Origin: JAAAPF01 sp964481035 | GTDB taxonomy: Bacteria; Pseudomonadota; Alphaproteobacteria; Geminicoccales; Geminicoccaceae | Direction: 5' to 3' | Assembly: GCA_964481035.1 (NCBI GenBank) | Contig: CAYZSE010000044.1 | Span: forward strand, 1-21,737 | Length of the DNA stretch: 21,737 bases | In this document: piece after piece, positions 21,663 through 21,737 of the stretch | Numbering within the stretch: position 1 is the stretch's first letter | Layout: each line of letters opens with the position of its first letter | Translations under genes and position numbers: made by a program | The notes under the pieces: generated by a model | Databases searched by the model: none | What the model saw: the letters and a program-made list of their open reading frames with translations, nothing else | Told to the model about the DNA's origin: nothing

Positions 21663-21737
21663 GGGCGCGTAGCTCAGCGGGAGAGCACTACGTTGACATC
21701 GTAGGGGTCACTGGTTCGATCCCAGTCGCGCCCACCA
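21663..21737 (+). tRNA. tRNA-Val (anticodon GAC)
   Basis: A complete cloverleaf with encoded CCA. The acceptor stem is GGGCGCG (21663-21669) with CGCGCCC (21727-21733), discriminator A and CCA at 21735-21737. The D stem is GCTC/GAGC. The anticodon stem is CTACG/CGTAG around TTGACAT, placing GAC at 21695-21697. The T arm is CTGG-TTCGATC-CCAG. GAC reads GUC/GUU valine codons. The window ends exactly at its 3' end. Confidence 0.97.

Overview
The window looks like a chromosomal segment of a high-GC alphaproteobacterium. Rhodospirillales or a neighbouring order is my inference from gene order and codon use; no rRNA is present to test it. Coding density is high and third codon positions are almost all G or C. 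Genes overlap by 4-8 bases in several operons. A 100-N run at 19176-19275 shows that this is a scaffolded draft assembly.

Layout. (1) 1-5564, minus strand: a co-directional series reading ubiE, ubiB, coaBC, dut, an Rrf2-family regulator and cysK (quinone synthesis, coenzyme A synthesis, dUTP removal, cysteine synthesis). A good promoter lies in front of ubiE. (2) 5634-7670, plus strand: mutM (base-excision repair), a mitochondrial-type enoyl-CoA hydratase and rpsT, which has its own promoter and a strong terminator. (3) 8120-14326, plus strand: the replication cluster dnaA, dnaN, recF, gyrB. The last three are compact (4-bp and 8-bp overlaps). No DnaA boxes are visible in the long rpsT-dnaA spacer, so the origin is probably elsewhere. 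(4) 14465-15660: a DUF4242 protein on plus, then on minus an OmpR-type response regulator. A small two-helix membrane frame follows the regulator one codon after its stop. (5) 15771-19338, plus: a translationally coupled three-gene envelope-glycan cassette (GT39 transferase, GT2 polyprenyl-phosphate glycosyltransferase, flippase-like membrane protein). The last gene runs into a G-rich 12-bp tandem repeat that contains the assembly gap. (6) 19339-19882: a non-coding region with two tandem, very short RNA units. (7) 19883-21548, minus: a lytic transglycosylase and an N-formylglutamate amidohydrolase-family protein. (8) tRNA-Val(GAC) at the right end.

The most unusual observation is in region 6. 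Two units about 320 bp apart each have a promoter-like pair with 17-bp spacing. In both, the same 13-base box TGTGTCCTCCCAG begins exactly 11 bases after the first base of the -10. A short variable spacer follows, and then an identical hairpin plus T8 terminator. Each would give an RNA of about 50 nt whose 5' end is an anti-Shine-Dalgarno sequence and whose 3' end is the terminator. This is inferred from sequence alone.
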